This document shows, one piece after another, positions 1 through 8,450 of a DNA stretch of 64,000 nucleotides. Numbering within the stretch: the first letter of the stretch is position 1; every line of letters starts with the position of its first letter. The notes beneath the pieces are model-generated. The model made no database searches. It was given only the letters and a program-made list of their open reading frames with translations, and had not been told where the DNA came from. The position numbers and the translations under genes are program-made. The stretch is taken from contig JBMYLP010000001.1 in NCBI GenBank assembly GCA_049596455.1, positions 185,081 through 249,080 of the forward strand. Direction: 5' to 3'. This stretch comes from UBA7446 sp049596455. Lineage in GTDB: Bacteria > Bacteroidota > Bacteroidia > Flavobacteriales > Flavobacteriaceae.

Positions 1-262
1 TTCTAAATTCATTTGATCGTGCAGATTTAAGAATCGTACCGCCTTTGTTGATGATATTATTTACAGATCGTGGACCTAATGGCTTGATGTCATTTTCAAT
101 CATCCCTTGATAGCCACGCCTAATTCCAAAACAAGGGATTTTATAATAGGCACAAGAGCGAACTACCGAGCGAAGTGCAGCATTCATTCCAGGGGCATCA
201 CCACCTGAGGTAAGCACACCTATTTTATGAATTGAGGTAAGACTCTTGTTATTAGTAGTCAT
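1..262 (-). CDS. pfkA: 6-phosphofructokinase, N-terminal part (runs off the left edge)
   Basis: The reverse strand reads from an ATG at 262 an 87-codon open frame with the phosphofructokinase nucleotide-binding loop GVLTSGGDAPGMNA near residues 15-28, followed by ALRSVVRS and an FGIRRGYQGM segment, as in ATP-dependent PfkA. It phosphorylates fructose 6-phosphate in glycolysis in the cytoplasm. The gene lies 74 bases downstream of the TamB-like gene on the same strand and is cut by the window edge, so the active-site TID motif and the C-terminal half are not visible. Confidence 0.93.
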   Translation of the reverse strand, partial: MTTNNKSLTSIHKIGVLTSGGDAPGMNAALRSVVRSCAYYKIPCFGIRRGYQGMIENDIKPLGPRSVNNIINKGGTILKSARSNEFR

Positions 263-336
263 TTAGAAAAATTGCGTTGCAAAATTATGAAATTACCTTG
301 ACTTTATATCAAGTTTAAACAGATTAGAAATAATAT

Positions 337-3300
337 TTATTTGTTTAGTATTTTTTGCACAAGTTCATTGAAAGAATCAAAACGAACTTGGTAATTAACT
401 CCTATACCTTGCGTATAGCCCAATTCATCGCCAAAATATTGAAACTCATTTTCTTTATTAAAAACACGAGCACGAAGCGTACCCTGTTTATTCAATAAAA
501 ATTCAACGGTGACATCGCCGATAACAGTAGTTTCCTCTTCGCTGCCCACAGGGACACCTACTTTGCCATCAATAATGATGCGCTCATTGATATTTGTAGA
601 AAGACTCACCCCTAACCTATCTCGATTTTGTATTGATGCTGCCGCATTACGGTCGCCTTGTAAATAGTCTAGACTTAAATTCAGCTTGTCATTTTCGCTA
701 GCAAATATGTTGTCAAAAACTCCCGATGCTTTTTGGAAAAGATTGTTTGTTAAGGTTTGACTCGAAATGGCAGCCAACGAAACTTGGTTAATAAAAGACC
801 CCTGCGACAGCAAAGAAATTGCTTGAAGTTGACTACGCTCTTGGTCGTTTAGCCTGTAGTTCAGCTCGTTTTTCATTACACCAGAGGCATTTGGAAAATC
901 AATCTCAAAAGTGGGAGTTTCAGGGTTTAACAGGTTGCCAAATAAATTTATGGTTACCTCTGTTGGTATTTTTTGACTTACATTGTCTCCCTCAAGTAAA
1001 ATTGCAGGGTTTGCTCCACCGGGAACATCATATACGGCTTGCATATTAATTTGAGCACCATACGGGTCGCCTTCCCAAACAATAGTTCCACCTGGTTTAA
1101 GACGGAAAGTCTTGTCTATAAGTCCTAAATTTTTAAAATTATAAATCCCTTCAAACGCAATAAAATCTCCCCACATGGCAAAGGAACCTGCGGTATCAAT
1201 TTCCAACAGCAAGTTACCCGCACCAATACCTCGCATAAAACTTTTTGTTTCTGGATCAACTACAATTTCAACTTCGGCATCTGGAGTAACATCAAGGTCA
1301 AAATTCATTTGCAGCCCTTTTACCACATCACGAACAATTTCATTTGCAGCATCTTGCTCCTCCTTTTTCACAAAATTGATAAATGAAACATCGCCAATTG
1401 CCGTATCATATTGTATAGGTATAAGCAAACTTGTTCCTTGAGCAGTTTGTCCAATAACATCGATTTCCATATTCGAAAACAGCCCATGCAAGTGAGCGTC
1501 TCCAGTAAAAAATGCCTTGCCGTAATACAATGCATTTTCTGAAAAGTCCGTATCGAGAACAGATAAGTTTTCAGCCTCAATACGCATGTCTATTCCCCAA
1601 TCCGAAAAAGATTTGTGTTCAAGCACACCATTAAGTACACCCGTATGGTTTGAGTTGTCTAAAAATGAAGTTCTCTGAATAGAAATTTTGTCTGCGCCAA
1701 ACTCAAATGGAACTGTTGATTTAAAAGAATATACTGTATTTAAGTACGGAACACCCAAACGAAGTGCATCGACATTCAAAATACCTGTAGAAGAAATGTT
1801 GCCATTTTCAGAGCTAAGTCGCAAATTTCCATTAGCAGCTCCATCAAATGGTGCAAAAACAGTATTTGTTAAGCCCGCAATTGCCGATAAATTATAATCT
1901 GAAAAAGTTGCGTTAATATCCCACACAGGCTTTTTGTTCTTAATACCGATATTTCCCGAAGCTAAAATCACATCTTTATCATTTTCTTCAACACGAAACG
2001 CCAAATCATATAGTTGACTTTTCGATTGTGATTTTAGGGTTAAAAAGGCATTTCCAAGATTCACATTATTGAGTCTCAAATCAGAAAACTGCATGTTTGA
2101 ATTTCCACCAAAGCCATCAGGCATTTGTTTGATGTTTATGAATCCATCTGCCACACCCTCCCATTTATCTTCTTCAAAAGACAGCATATCGCTCAATGCA
2201 ACTTGCTCTAGATCTAACTCAACAGCAAATGAATCTTCGCCTTTTTGAGATGCGGAAATGGATATTTTGGAAGCATTACTTACCAACGTTAGTTTTGACA
2301 ACGAAAAGTCTTTTGTGTTTTTTGCCATCAATACAGGAGGGGTGTTGGCTGTGCCCAATTTCCATTGTCGATTGTTAAAGTAAAAATCCGCATTTTGAAT
2401 GCCCAAAACAGCTTGCCCCTCTTCATTTATGGTAAAAGATGTGTTCAGCTGATTCTGTTTATCTGGAGTGGTGGCAGAGGAAAACTCAGCCCTACCATAA
2501 AGCTTGTCTTTAATTCGTGAATTAATCCAATTCAGATCTAGCAAAATTCCTCGTGAGTGCTCCAATTTATCTAACGACACAAAAGAATGGTATAATGGGT
2601 TTTGGGTGCCAATCTGAACTTCTAACCTATCTAATTTGGTTGAATTTATTTGAAGCTTAGGCGCACGAACATTTAACTGAAAAAGTTTTTTATCTGGATT
2701 TATTTTACCCTTAATAAATGTATTATCATCCAAAGACACGTTATCGCCAAAAAGTGCTGATGCTATTTTCCCTCGAAGATTAAAATTAAAATCAACATAT
2801 TGATTAGGAGTAACCTCAAGAGGTACAAAATTACTGTACTGACTACCCAAAGCGTTTTGTATCAATTTGGACAGCTCTGTAGGTTTAAATTCGCCAATCA
2901 TCAACCCCGTAGCAACATCTTCTGAATTTAAATTGATAACACGGATATTATTATTGAGGCGTGATTGCGCGGCAACAGAAGAAAACGAATAGGTTTTGTT
3001 GGGTGTTTTAAGCTTTCCTTGTTCGATATACAAATCGCCAATCATTTCGTCGATAGTATTGCCTTGTAGCGCAAGGTCAATGGAGCCCGAAAAAACACCT
3101 GCAAGGGTTTCAGGAATCCACCCAAGAGCAGCAAAATTTGCCCGATTTATATTTGAAGAAAATGAAAAGTTTCGCATTTCAGAAGCAAAATCAATATCAC
3201 CTTCCAAATCTAGGTCAAGTGCCGAATCGGTAATAAACATTTTGCCATTAAAGCGTTCGGAGCTCAAATTACCCTCTAGTGCAATCTTGTCATATATGTA

Positions 3301-4671
3301 GTCCCGATACGATAAGTTAAAGAGTTCACCGATTGCATGAGCATTGAGTTTATTAAAATCCAATCCTTTTCCAGTGAGCGAGATATCAAACCCAGATGTC
3401 TTTAATGTTGGTACAGCTAAAACGCTACCAATGTCAAAAGACGAAGAATTTAGATTGATTTTGTAAGATGGTGCCTTAAGCGAGGGAGTGTAAAATGCGT
3501 CTGCGCTAAGTGTGCCTAAGTCGGAGGCAAGAGTTGTTTTTAGGGACAACGTATTGTCTGAAAATAGCGCAGTTCCTTGAGAAGAAATAGCGCCCATTAA
3601 AGCGAGAGCATCTCTGTTTTTGCTTGATAATGTATTGCTGAATAACTCATCTATTTCATTGGAAGTTAACTTCCAATTTGCAGCGAGTTTTTGGCTTTTT
3701 TTATCAAGAATATTGTCACTTTTTAATGAAAATTCTACACGACTCTTGTCCTTTGAGACAATTGCATTTTGAACTGAAAAATCTTGTACACTTCCTTTTG
3801 CATTTCCACTAAAATCGATATTGCCTAGTGTCCAATTTGCAATAATGTTTTTTAAATCATTTTCACCCAGTTCAGCATTGTTCACAACGATATCCATTTG
3901 AACAACTTCTGTAAAGCGATTTAAACCCTTTTCAGGATATTGCAAAACAATATCCAATTCCAAAGCACTGGAAGCTGTTTGAATATTCGCATTGGTAAGT
4001 TTCATTTGATTTGGCGATAGCAAATAGCTTCCCGAAAGCGATTTAAGCTGTGTGTTTTTCCAATTTGTTTCAGCATCCAATTGACGAATAGCTGCCTGAA
4101 TAGTATCACCAATCACGCTAAAATCTTCAATATCAGCATTCATGGCTAAAAACTGAATCGGGGTAGCATTTGGTTTATTTTCGTTATAAATGTGAAGGTC
4201 TGCTTTTGTTAACTGAATAGAAGAAACATAAAAAGCAGCATTGGGGTTTTTCGGCTCATCAGAATCGAATCGATTAAAAAACAAATCAATATTAGATTCC
4301 GCATCGCCCTTGTAAGTAACAATATTACAGTCTACATCCTGTAGAAAAACACCGCCCAAATTATTATCGCCTTGCAGCACCGCCCTCAGCCTGAGTGCGT
4401 TCATACGAGCGTAACCAACATGAACCAACGTGTCTTTTTTATGGTCAAGTGCTAAAACATTTTTGAGGGTTGCATACCCAAATGGGGAAATGCGTATGTG
4501 ACCAACACTCAACGTTGTGCCAAAACGTGAGTATAAGCTTGCCGTGACGCGTTGTCCTAAATACGTTTGCGTAACGGGCAATAAAAGTGAGACAGCAAAC
4601 AGCACAAAAACCAAAGCCAAAATGGCAAATACTCGAAGAATTTTTCGACTTAATTTAGGTTTCTGTTTCAA
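337..4671 (-). CDS. tamB: TamB-like translocation and assembly module protein
   Basis: A 1444-residue protein with one hydrophobic N-terminal anchor (about residues 12-31), a very long region of repeated beta strands, and a C-terminal block resembling the TamB/DUF490 domain (about 1050-1440). TamB-family proteins span the periplasm and take part in outer-membrane protein insertion or lipid transport with an Omp85 partner, which is not in this window. The length is usual for Bacteroidota members. The start codon is TTG at 4671; no ATG precedes the anchor in frame. It diverges from tsaD with only 28 bases between the two start codons and is followed by pfkA. The family assignment is firm; the exact cargo is not known. 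Confidence 0.88.
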   Translation of the reverse strand: MKQKPKLSRKILRVFAILALVFVLFAVSLLLPVTQTYLGQRVTASLYSRFGTTLSVGHIRISPFGYATLKNVLALDHKKDTLVHVGYARMNALRLRAVLQGDNNLGGVFLQDVDCNIVTYKGDAESNIDLFFNRFDSDEPKNPNAAFYVSSIQLTKADLHIYNENKPNATPIQFLAMNADIEDFSVIGDTIQAAIRQLDAETNWKNTQLKSLSGSYLLSPNQMKLTNANIQTASSALELDIVLQYPEKGLNRFTEVVQMDIVVNNAELGENDLKNIIANWTLGNIDFSGNAKGSVQDFSVQNAIVSKDKSRVEFSLKSDNILDKKSQKLAANWKLTSNEIDELFSNTLSSKNRDALALMGAISSQGTALFSDNTLSLKTTLASDLGTLSADAFYTPSLKAPSYKINLNSSSFDIGSVLAVPTLKTSGFDISLTGKGLDFNKLNAHAIGELFNLSYRDYIYDKIALEGNLSSERFNGKMFITDSALDLDLEGDIDFASEMRNFSFSSNINRANFAALGWIPETLAGVFSGSIDLALQGNTIDEMIGDLYIEQGKLKTPNKTYSFSSVAAQSRLNNNIRVINLNSEDVATGLMIGEFKPTELSKLIQNALGSQYSNFVPLEVTPNQYVDFNFNLRGKIASALFGDNVSLDDNTFIKGKINPDKKLFQLNVRAPKLQINSTKLDRLEVQIGTQNPLYHSFVSLDKLEHSRGILLDLNWINSRIKDKLYGRAEFSSATTPDKQNQLNTSFTINEEGQAVLGIQNADFYFNNRQWKLGTANTPPVLMAKNTKDFSLSKLTLVSNASKISISASQKGEDSFAVELDLEQVALSDMLSFEEDKWEGVADGFINIKQMPDGFGGNSNMQFSDLRLNNVNLGNAFLTLKSQSKSQLYDLAFRVEENDKDVILASGNIGIKNKKPVWDINATFSDYNLSAIAGLTNTVFAPFDGAANGNLRLSSENGNISSTGILNVDALRLGVPYLNTVYSFKSTVPFEFGADKISIQRTSFLDNSNHTGVLNGVLEHKSFSDWGIDMRIEAENLSVLDTDFSENALYYGKAFFTGDAHLHGLFSNMEIDVIGQTAQGTSLLIPIQYDTAIGDVSFINFVKKEEQDAANEIVRDVVKGLQMNFDLDVTPDAEVEIVVDPETKSFMRGIGAGNLLLEIDTAGSFAMWGDFIAFEGIYNFKNLGLIDKTFRLKPGGTIVWEGDPYGAQINMQAVYDVPGGANPAILLEGDNVSQKIPTEVTINLFGNLLNPETPTFEIDFPNASGVMKNELNYRLNDQERSQLQAISLLSQGSFINQVSLAAISSQTLTNNLFQKASGVFDNIFASENDKLNLSLDYLQGDRNAAASIQNRDRLGVSLSTNINERIIIDGKVGVPVGSEEETTVIGDVTVEFLLNKQGTLRARVFNKENEFQYFGDELGYTQGIGVNYQVRFDSFNELVQKILNK

Positions 4672-4699
4672 AGTCTTAATTTTGTATATAATTTAATTT

Positions 4700-5695
4700 G
4701 TGGCAACAATCATTTTAGGAATCGAAACCTCTTGCGACGATACTGCTGCTGCCGTACTTGTTGATGGCAAACTATGTGCCAACATCGTTTCGCAGCAGCT
4801 AGAGCATCAAACACATGGTGGAGTGATTCCAGAACTAGCATCGCGAGCCCATGTACAGCGCATTGTTCCTGCTTTGGAAGCAGCACTGTCTAAAGCAAAT
4901 ATCGATAAAAAAGACCTAACTGCGATTGCCTACACACAAGGTCCTGGACTTTTAGGTTCGTTGTTGGTTGGAAATGCATTTGCAAAATCATTAGCATTAG
5001 CACTAAACATTCCGCTCATTTCGGTACATCACATGCAAGCACATCTGTTGGTGCATTTTATTGACGACGATTTTCCCACACCTTCATTTCCATTTTTAGG
5101 ACTTACCGTTTCGGGTGGTCACACACAACTGGTTCGTGTTGACGGAGCAGCATCGTTTACTGTTTTGGGCGAAACCAAAGATGATGCCGCGGGCGAAGCC
5201 TTTGACAAAACGGGTAAAATGCTTGGTCTTCCCTATCCTGCCGGACCAATAATGGACAAGCACGCACAAAAAGGAACTGCAAAATTTAGCTTTGGCAAGC
5301 CAACAGTTGAAGGTTTGGATTTTAGTTTTAGTGGACTCAAAACAAGCGTGCTGTATTTTTTGCGTGAACAACAAGACAATGACCCTACCTTTATAGAAAA
5401 TAATCTATACGATTTATGTGCTTCCATACAAAAAGCCATTGTTGATATTCTTATTGAAAAAGTAGAACACGCATTACAAGATACAGGTCTCAAACAATTA
5501 GTTTTGGGAGGTGGCGTTTCGGCAAACAGCGGACTGCGAAAAACACTTGAGCGCACCAATGCAAACGTGTTTTTACCTCCACTGCCCTACACAACTGACA
5601 ACGCAGCTATGATTGCAATGGCAGGTTATTTGAAATTTAAAGAAAACAAAACTGCTTCACTTGATAGCGAACCAAAAGCACGAATGCAAATCTGA
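4700..5695 (+). CDS. tsaD: tRNA N6-adenosine threonylcarbamoyltransferase TsaD
   Basis: TsaD transfers the threonylcarbamoyl group to A37 of ANN-decoding tRNAs, working with TsaB and TsaE in the cytoplasm. The 331-residue length is normal. Visible signatures are GIETSCDDTAAAV at the N-terminus, the metal-binding HHMQAH motif near residue 112, SGGHTQLV, DDAAGEAFDK and GGGVSAN near the C-terminus. The start is GTG at 4700, directly after an AT-rich stretch. Its stop codon overlaps the rsmE start by one base (TGATG), so the two are translationally coupled. Both enzymes modify RNA. Confidence 0.97.
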   Translation: MATIILGIETSCDDTAAAVLVDGKLCANIVSQQLEHQTHGGVIPELASRAHVQRIVPALEAALSKANIDKKDLTAIAYTQGPGLLGSLLVGNAFAKSLALALNIPLISVHHMQAHLLVHFIDDDFPTPSFPFLGLTVSGGHTQLVRVDGAASFTVLGETKDDAAGEAFDKTGKMLGLPYPAGPIMDKHAQKGTAKFSFGKPTVEGLDFSFSGLKTSVLYFLREQQDNDPTFIENNLYDLCASIQKAIVDILIEKVEHALQDTGLKQLVLGGGVSANSGLRKTLERTNANVFLPPLPYTTDNAAMIAMAGYLKFKENKTASLDSEPKARMQI

Positions 5696-6393
5696 TGCAG
5701 CAATTTTTTACACCTAACTTATCTTCCAACGATAACAGTTATATTTTCGACGAGCAAGAAAGCAAACACATTGCTCGAGTGTTGCGGAAAGTTTCTGGTG
5801 AGGAAATCCGCCTAACAAACGGAAAAGGAGATTTGTTTTGGGGAGTACTCGAGGTGCTTAGCCCAAAAAAATGTGCTGTGACCATTTCCAAAAAAGAACA
5901 GGTTTCACCCCCAAAAACAAGCATACACATGGCAGTGGCACCTACAAAAAACATGGATAGATTTGAGTGGTTCTTGGAAAAAGCTACCGAGCTTGGCGCA
6001 CATAGAATTACACCTATTTTATGCAGCAGAAGTGAGCGAAAGCAACTCAAACTTGAGCGATGCAACAAAATCATTGCTGCTGCTTTGAAGCAGTCTCTTC
6101 GTGCCTATGCGCCCATTTTAGATCCACTGACCATGCTCAAAGACTTACACACAAATGCATCAGTTTCGTATATGGCACATTGCGAAAAAGCGATAAAAAA
6201 GCCTTTAAAAGAGGCTGTTTTAAATCAATACAATTGTTGTATTCTAATTGGTCCAGAAGGTGATTTTACAGCAGAAGAAATCGCGTGGGCTGTTGACAAA
6301 AATATTCATCCCGTTGATTTGGGTGATGCGCGTCTACGCACCGAAACGGCAGCGTTAATTGCCCTGCACACGGCATTATTAGTTAACCCTTAA
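5695..6393 (+). CDS. rsmE: 16S rRNA (uracil-1498-N3)-methyltransferase RsmE
   Basis: RsmE methylates N3 of U1498 in 16S rRNA using S-adenosylmethionine and has a SPOUT (knotted) fold. The 232-residue protein shows the N-terminal PUA-like part (HIARVLRK), the FEWFLEKATELGA segment and the C-terminal cofactor-knot motifs IGPEGDFTAEEI and LGDARLRTETAAL. The ATG at 5695 shares its first base with the last base of the tsaD stop codon. The next gene starts 22 bases downstream. Confidence 0.96.
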   Translation: MQQFFTPNLSSNDNSYIFDEQESKHIARVLRKVSGEEIRLTNGKGDLFWGVLEVLSPKKCAVTISKKEQVSPPKTSIHMAVAPTKNMDRFEWFLEKATELGAHRITPILCSRSERKQLKLERCNKIIAAALKQSLRAYAPILDPLTMLKDLHTNASVSYMAHCEKAIKKPLKEAVLNQYNCCILIGPEGDFTAEEIAWAVDKNIHPVDLGDARLRTETAALIALHTALLVNP

Positions 6394-6403
6394 CAAAAAA
6401 ATG

Positions 6404-6411
6404 TATCTTTA
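6404..6411 (+). promoter_or_regulatory. possible -7 box four bases before the permease ATG
   Basis: TATCTTTA matches the Bacteroidota -7 consensus TAnnTTTG at 7 of 8 positions and ends four bases before the ATG at 6416. If used, the transcript would start at or next to the start codon. No clear -33 element is seen, and read-through from rsmE is also possible. Confidence 0.3.
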
Positions 6412-6415
6412 AAAT

Positions 6416-7498
6416 ATGAATGCAAACACACTCACACGCGGAATAGTTCAGGCTTTTCTTATTATTGTTGGCATCATAGCCCTTTTTGAACTACTACTGA
6501 TGACAAAGTCGCTATTGGGTTATGTGTTTTTGGCAATTGTAGTATCGCTTATTGGACAACCCATCAAAGGCTTTTTTATGCGCCGATTAAAGTTTAAAAA
6601 TACACTGGCAACGGTAACCACATTGATTTTATTGCTGTTGCTTTTATTTGGATTAGGCTCTTTAATTGTACCTGTAATTGCGACACAAGCACAAAATTTA
6701 TCGCTGTTGCAAATCGATCAATGGGAGGCTGATTTGCTTGTTCTTGTTTCTGATTTGGATAGTTATTTTAGTAAATATGATGTTAACCTTACTGAACGTA
6801 TAACTGCACTTTTTGCAAAGGTGGACTTTGGTTTTCTTCCAAATTTTATCAATGGGGCATTAGGGTTTTTAGGTGGATTTACTATTGCTTTATTTTCGGT
6901 TTTGTTTATCAGTTTTTTTCTGCTAAAAGACAGCTCTCTGTTGCTCAGAAGCCTACTTCTGGTGTTTGCGTCTGACCAAAAAGAACGCATTGAACGTTCC
7001 TTCACGCGAATAGTTTCGCTGTTGTCTCGTTATTTTAGCGGAATCCTTTTGCAAATAACTATTTTGTTTCTTTTTTACTCTGGCGTACTGCTTTTGTTTG
7101 GCATTCCCAACGCCTTGATAATTGCACTTATTTGCGCGCTGTTTAATATTATTCCGTACATCGGGCCATTAGTTGGTGGATTGTTTATGATTGTTCTTAC
7201 CATGACTAGTAATCTTGGCGCAGATGTAGCAACAGTAATTGTCCCCAAAACCATTTATGTTCTAATTGGGTTTGTTGTTGGGCAACTAATTGATAATTTC
7301 TTCTCTCAACCCTATATCTTTTCTAATAGCGTTAAGTCGCATCCACTTGAAATTTTCTTGATTATAATTTTGGCAGGACTACTAGCAGGACCTTTGGGGA
7401 TGCTACTAGCTGTTCCATTTTATACCGTAGTAAAAGTGGTTTTAAGTGAGTTTTTAGGGAACAACAGACTTGTGAAAGCACTAACTAAAAACATGTAA
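6416..7498 (+). CDS. AI-2E family transporter (PerM/YdiK-like permease)
   Basis: A 360-residue polytopic inner-membrane protein with about eight hydrophobic segments: a pair at 14-55, one near 65-85, a central soluble part (about 90-145), and the C-terminal helix group 150-340 with the family pattern NIIPYIGPLVGG and the terminal GPLGMLLAVPFYTVVK. Members have been linked to export of small molecules or ions; substrates are mostly unknown and autoinducer-2 transport should not be assumed. It lies just downstream of rsmE and may be read from the same transcript. After it come 224 bases without a gene, then tRNA-Ser. Confidence 0.9.
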   Translation: MNANTLTRGIVQAFLIIVGIIALFELLLMTKSLLGYVFLAIVVSLIGQPIKGFFMRRLKFKNTLATVTTLILLLLLLFGLGSLIVPVIATQAQNLSLLQIDQWEADLLVLVSDLDSYFSKYDVNLTERITALFAKVDFGFLPNFINGALGFLGGFTIALFSVLFISFFLLKDSSLLLRSLLLVFASDQKERIERSFTRIVSLLSRYFSGILLQITILFLFYSGVLLLFGIPNALIIALICALFNIIPYIGPLVGGLFMIVLTMTSNLGADVATVIVPKTIYVLIGFVVGQLIDNFFSQPYIFSNSVKSHPLEIFLIIILAGLLAGPLGMLLAVPFYTVVKVVLSEFLGNNRLVKALTKNM

Positions 7499-7669
7499 CT
7501 ACAAAAACCATTGTTGGTAAAACTGTAAGCGAATCATTAGGGAATGCAAAAAGCATCATTGTCAGCTTGGGTAACAGTGGGCATACTATTTTGATATTGG
7601 ATTAATCATAGTAGTTTCTTGCAGATTTTGTCAAAGGAAAAAGAAGATTTTGACCAACGTGATAATTAG

Positions 7670-7700
7670 TTGGCGGATTGCATTTGAAAACGTATTTTTG
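7670..7700 (+). promoter_or_regulatory. predicted promoter of tRNA-Ser
   Basis: TTG at 7670-7672, a 20-base spacer, then TATTTTTG at 7693-7700, a full match to the Bacteroidota -7 consensus TAnnTTTG. The tRNA begins 22 bases downstream, with a small GC hairpin at about 7703-7716 between. Confidence 0.5.
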
Positions 7701-7722
7701 CCTCCGCTTTAGGGCGGAAAAT

Positions 7723-7806
7723 GGAGAGGTGCCAGAGTGGTAATGGAGCAGATTGCTAATCTGTCAACGCGTAAGTGTTGCCTGGGTTCGAATCCCAGTC
7801 TCTCCG
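7723..7806 (+). tRNA. tRNA-Ser (anticodon GCT)
   Basis: An 84-base tRNA with the long variable arm of class II tRNAs. The acceptor stem GGAGAGG pairs with TCTCTCC (last pair G-T), the discriminator is G, the anticodon loop TTGCTAA sits between GCAGA and TCTGT, and the T arm holds GGTTCGAATCC. No CCA is encoded. It reads AGC/AGU serine codons. Confidence 0.95.
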
Positions 7807-7824
7807 CATTTTTTTGGTTGCGTT

Positions 7825-7844
7825 CCTACCTGACGACAGGCAGG
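7825..7844 (+). repeat. REP-like hairpin
   Basis: CCTACCTG, loop ACGA, CAGGCAGG: an eight-base stem with one mismatch. It stands where the 5' acceptor strand of the following tRNA-like sequence would be. I see no second copy in the window. Confidence 0.45.
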
Positions 7845-7900
7845 GCTCAGCTGGATTAGCGCATTCCGATTTCCAATCGGAACGGTCCTAGTTCTTCTGA
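7845..7900 (+). pseudogene. tRNA-like relic (D arm and anticodon arm, UCC-type)
   Basis: GCTCAGCTGGATTAGCGC folds as a D arm. TCCGA-TTTCCAA-TCGGA folds as an anticodon arm with TCC in the anticodon position (Gly-type). The T arm after it is degenerate (CTAGTTCTTCTGAGAT) and no acceptor stem can be formed, so this is not a working tRNA. Its part 7849-7874 recurs almost exactly at 8243-8267, on the other side of tRNA-Arg and the GIY-YIG gene. Confidence 0.6.
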
Positions 7901-7920
7901 GATAACGACTAAAACATATC

Positions 7921-7994
7921 GGTCGCGTAGCTCAGCTGGATAGAGCATCTGCCTTCTAAGCAGACGGTCGAAGGTTCGAATCCTTCCGCGATCA
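7921..7994 (+). tRNA. tRNA-Arg (anticodon TCT)
   Basis: A 74-base cloverleaf: acceptor GGTCGCG with CGCGATC (second pair G-T), D arm GCTCAGCTGGATAGAGC, anticodon loop CTTCTAA between TCTGC and GCAGA, T arm GAAGG-TTCGAAT-CCTTC, discriminator A. CCA is not encoded. It reads AGA codons. The GIY-YIG frame begins 12 bases after its 3' end. Confidence 0.95.
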
Positions 7995-8006
7995 CTAAAG
8001 CCTTGA

Positions 8007-8252
8007 ATCATTTTTACTGTTTATATCCTCTATTCCAAATCTTTAAACCGATTTTATGTTGGTCACACCTTTTGTATTGAAGACAGAATAAAACGCCATA
8101 ACTCAGGAAGAAGTAAGTCCACAAAGGGAGGGGTTCCTTGGAAAATAGTCCACACTGAATCGTTTAAGGTTAAGTCAGATGCTTACGCTAGAGAGCGTTC
8201 AATCAAAGCAAAAAAGTCAAGAATATATATTGAACAGCTAATTGCTGGATAG
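8007..8252 (+). pseudogene. GIY-YIG family endonuclease gene lacking a usual start codon
   Basis: This open frame of about 80 codons follows an in-frame TGA at 8004. It translates to a complete GIY-YIG domain of the UPF0213/YhbQ-like short type: TVYILYS at the N-terminus, then FYVGHT, RIKRHNSG, STKGGVPWKIVHTE, ARERSIKAKKSRIYIEQLI and stop. There is no ATG, GTG or TTG before the conserved core; only ATC or ATT could open it, so it is either started at ATT (8010) or is a decayed copy. It sits between tRNA-Arg and a tRNA-like fragment, and its last codons and stop (GCTGGATAG) are themselves tRNA D-arm sequence. These nucleases cut DNA, but the biological role of this small type is not settled. 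Confidence 0.65.
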
Positions 8253-8267
8253 TGCATTCCGATTTCC
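8243..8267 (+). repeat. second copy of the tRNA-like direct repeat, ending at the gap
   Basis: GCTGGATAGTGCATTCCGAT and the following TTCC repeat 7850-7874 with one deleted and one changed base. It overlaps the last codons of the GIY-YIG frame and stops at the run of N. The pair therefore brackets tRNA-Arg and the nuclease gene in direct orientation. Confidence 0.7.
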
Positions 8268-8277
8268 NNNNNNNNNN
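8268..8277. other. assembly gap (ten N)
   Basis: A fixed-length run of ten N directly after the repeated tRNA-like sequence. It is probably a scaffold join at a repeat, so the true missing length is unknown. Confidence 0.95.
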
Positions 8278-8385
8278 AGCAACCGGACAATACCTCACTT
8301 GATGATGCCAAAGAAAAGCTTACTAGGCAAAATTGATGTGTTGGCACTTATCGGACACATGGTTACTTTAGCGTACTCTAGGTAA
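8278..8385 (+). CDS. short open frame after the gap, possibly the end of a broken gene
   Basis: From the gap to TAA at 8383 one frame is open. Its C-terminal part, from ATG at 8302, reads MMPKKSLLGKID followed by the hydrophobic VLALIGHMVTLAYSR, which resembles the end of a small membrane protein. I do not recognise it. It could be the 3' end of a gene lost in the gap, or chance. A hairpin with a T run follows at 8406. Confidence 0.25.
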   Translation, partial: SNRTIPHLMMPKKSLLGKIDVLALIGHMVTLAYSR

Positions 8386-8405
8386 ATTAGCCTAAAAAAG
8401 CGTAC

Positions 8406-8428
8406 AAGAAAGCTTATTTGCTTTTTTT
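8406..8428 (+). terminator. weak rho-independent terminator
   Basis: AAGAAAGC, loop TTATTT, GCTTTTTT followed by further T: an eight-pair stem with one G-T pair, plus-strand orientation. It would end transcripts coming from the gap region before the convergent receptor gene. Confidence 0.35.
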
Positions 8429-8450
8429 ATTATTGATGTTTTTTGAGGAC

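Noticed and set aside
5096..5559. Long minus-strand open frames inside tsaD and other core genes
   Set aside because: They are shadows of the real genes in another frame, without conserved motifs or start signals.
7499..7722. Possible small RNA or gene between the permease and tRNA-Ser
   Set aside because: No conserved fold or open frame can be supported; only the tRNA promoter is visible.
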